From: Paraphoma chrysanthemicola
Taxonomy: Eukaryota; Ascomycota; Dothideomycetes; Pleosporales; Phaeosphaeriaceae
Assembly (NCBI GenBank): GCA_020744225.1
Contig: JAGMWG010000015.1
Coordinates: forward strand, 1,178,001 to 1,242,000
Direction of reading: 5' to 3'
Length of the DNA: 64,000 nt
Shown here: one piece after another, positions 63,496 through 64,000 of the stretch
Position numbering within the stretch: the first letter of the stretch is position 1
Layout of the letters: each line of letters starts with the position of its first letter
Translations under genes and position numbers: made by a program
Notes under the pieces: generated by a model
Seen by the model: only the letters and a program-made list of their open reading frames with translations
The model's database searches: none
What the model was told of the DNA's origin: nothing

Positions 63496-64000
63496 AATTG
63501 GGATTGTAAAGTAGATTAAGCTCTAGATTTATCACGCGTTCAAGTCGCTCATGCTTCATAGCGAAGAACACCTAGTGTCCGAACAGTTGCGGCTGGCTAT
63601 GCGATCATACAATAGCTAGCGCTGCTCACAGCCCTGACTCACAAGTCATATCGTAGTTTTACACCATACATCTTCTATTCAACCTTTTGGATTGCTCTCC
63701 ACGTGCACTTTGTACCTACTCCGAAATATTGTGCACTACGGGAAGTAGCGTAAAGCTTGTAGTTGATGATGCAAGCGCTCAAAGAGCATGTGTGGGATAA
63801 ATCAGGATCGAGAAGGTGGGCCAAGGAGAGACTAAGAAATCCAGCCTGCGCTGGTTTCTCTAATATATATATTATAGGGCGTATCTGCGGAGCAGCAAAT
63901 TCATTATGTTTACTTCATCACTACATTTAACTCGATTTGAATGCGTCCAGACGTTAACGAATTTTTTCCACATGCGATCGCGAAGATGCCTAAACGCATG
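63496..64000. other. No gene recognised (right edge)
   Basis: AT-rich sequence with a TATATATATTATA run near 63863-63875. No convincing frame; a gene could begin beyond the edge. Confidence 0.4.

Noticed and set aside
1..64000. tRNA, rRNA, CRISPR or bacterial-type operon features
   Set aside because: A visual scan for tRNA B-box-like GTTCGANTCC strings with matching A-boxes, spaced palindromic repeat arrays or rRNA-like sequence found none that held up. A covariance-model search would be decisive.

Overview
The window is eukaryotic nuclear DNA from a filamentous ascomycete. Genes have short introns (about 50-115 nt) with GTANGT donors, CTAAC-type branch sites and YAG acceptors, gene density is near one per 2-3 kb on both strands, and the families are fungal (SAT4-type rhodopsin-domain protein, Zn2Cys6 regulator, HET domain, NACHT-ankyrin NLR, Ayg1-type hydrolase, GH5/GH17 glucanases, Ufd4 HECT ligase). 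The set suggests a dothideomycete (Mycosphaerellales/Capnodiales-like), which is an inference.

Layout. 1-8 kb: rhodopsin-domain membrane protein, a 13-bp minisatellite, two small unknown genes, and a CUE-Smr endonuclease-like gene. 8-16 kb: a diverged tandem duplication carrying two secreted, low-complexity repeat proteins. They share about 1 kb of promoter, 5' UTR and signal peptide, but their bodies differ. The first (9387-12096) ends in a run of phase-1 exon cassettes, each coding one RQ-centred repeat unit, separated by introns that are themselves similar. This is the most unusual structure here. 16.7-31.8 kb: housekeeping genes (Ufd4 ubiquitin ligase, nicotinamide-nucleotide adenylyltransferase, a small hydrophilic protein, membrane-anchored exo-beta-1,3-glucanase) around an AT-rich gene-poor stretch with a zinc-finger relic.

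32-45 kb is an accessory region. It holds an FAD monooxygenase with a likely frameshift, a lineage-specific gene and its broken paralogue, a HET-domain gene, a DEDDh-type (Gfd2/YDR514C-like) nuclease gene, and a divergent pair made of an N-terminal HeLo-like/'azaphilone L N-terminal' protein and a NACHT-ankyrin NLR. The pair share a short amyloid-like motif (partner C-terminus, NLR N-terminus), as in fungal NLR/effector cell-death pairs. The NLR copy carries three in-frame stop codons and no frameshift.

44.7-56 kb: Ayg1-like polyketide hydrolase, an alpha/beta hydrolase, a GH17 glucanase, a BTB protein and a type-B carboxylesterase. 54.5-61.1 kb: a three-gene sugar-use cluster (MFS sugar transporter, Zn2Cys6 regulator, GH32 invertase-like enzyme). 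The end holds an F-box-like gene and a truncated, broken CrtC/kievitone-hydratase-like pseudogene.

Exon coordinates come from reading splice consensus and checking phase by hand. No alignment or transcript evidence was available. Family names rest on recognised motifs, not searches.
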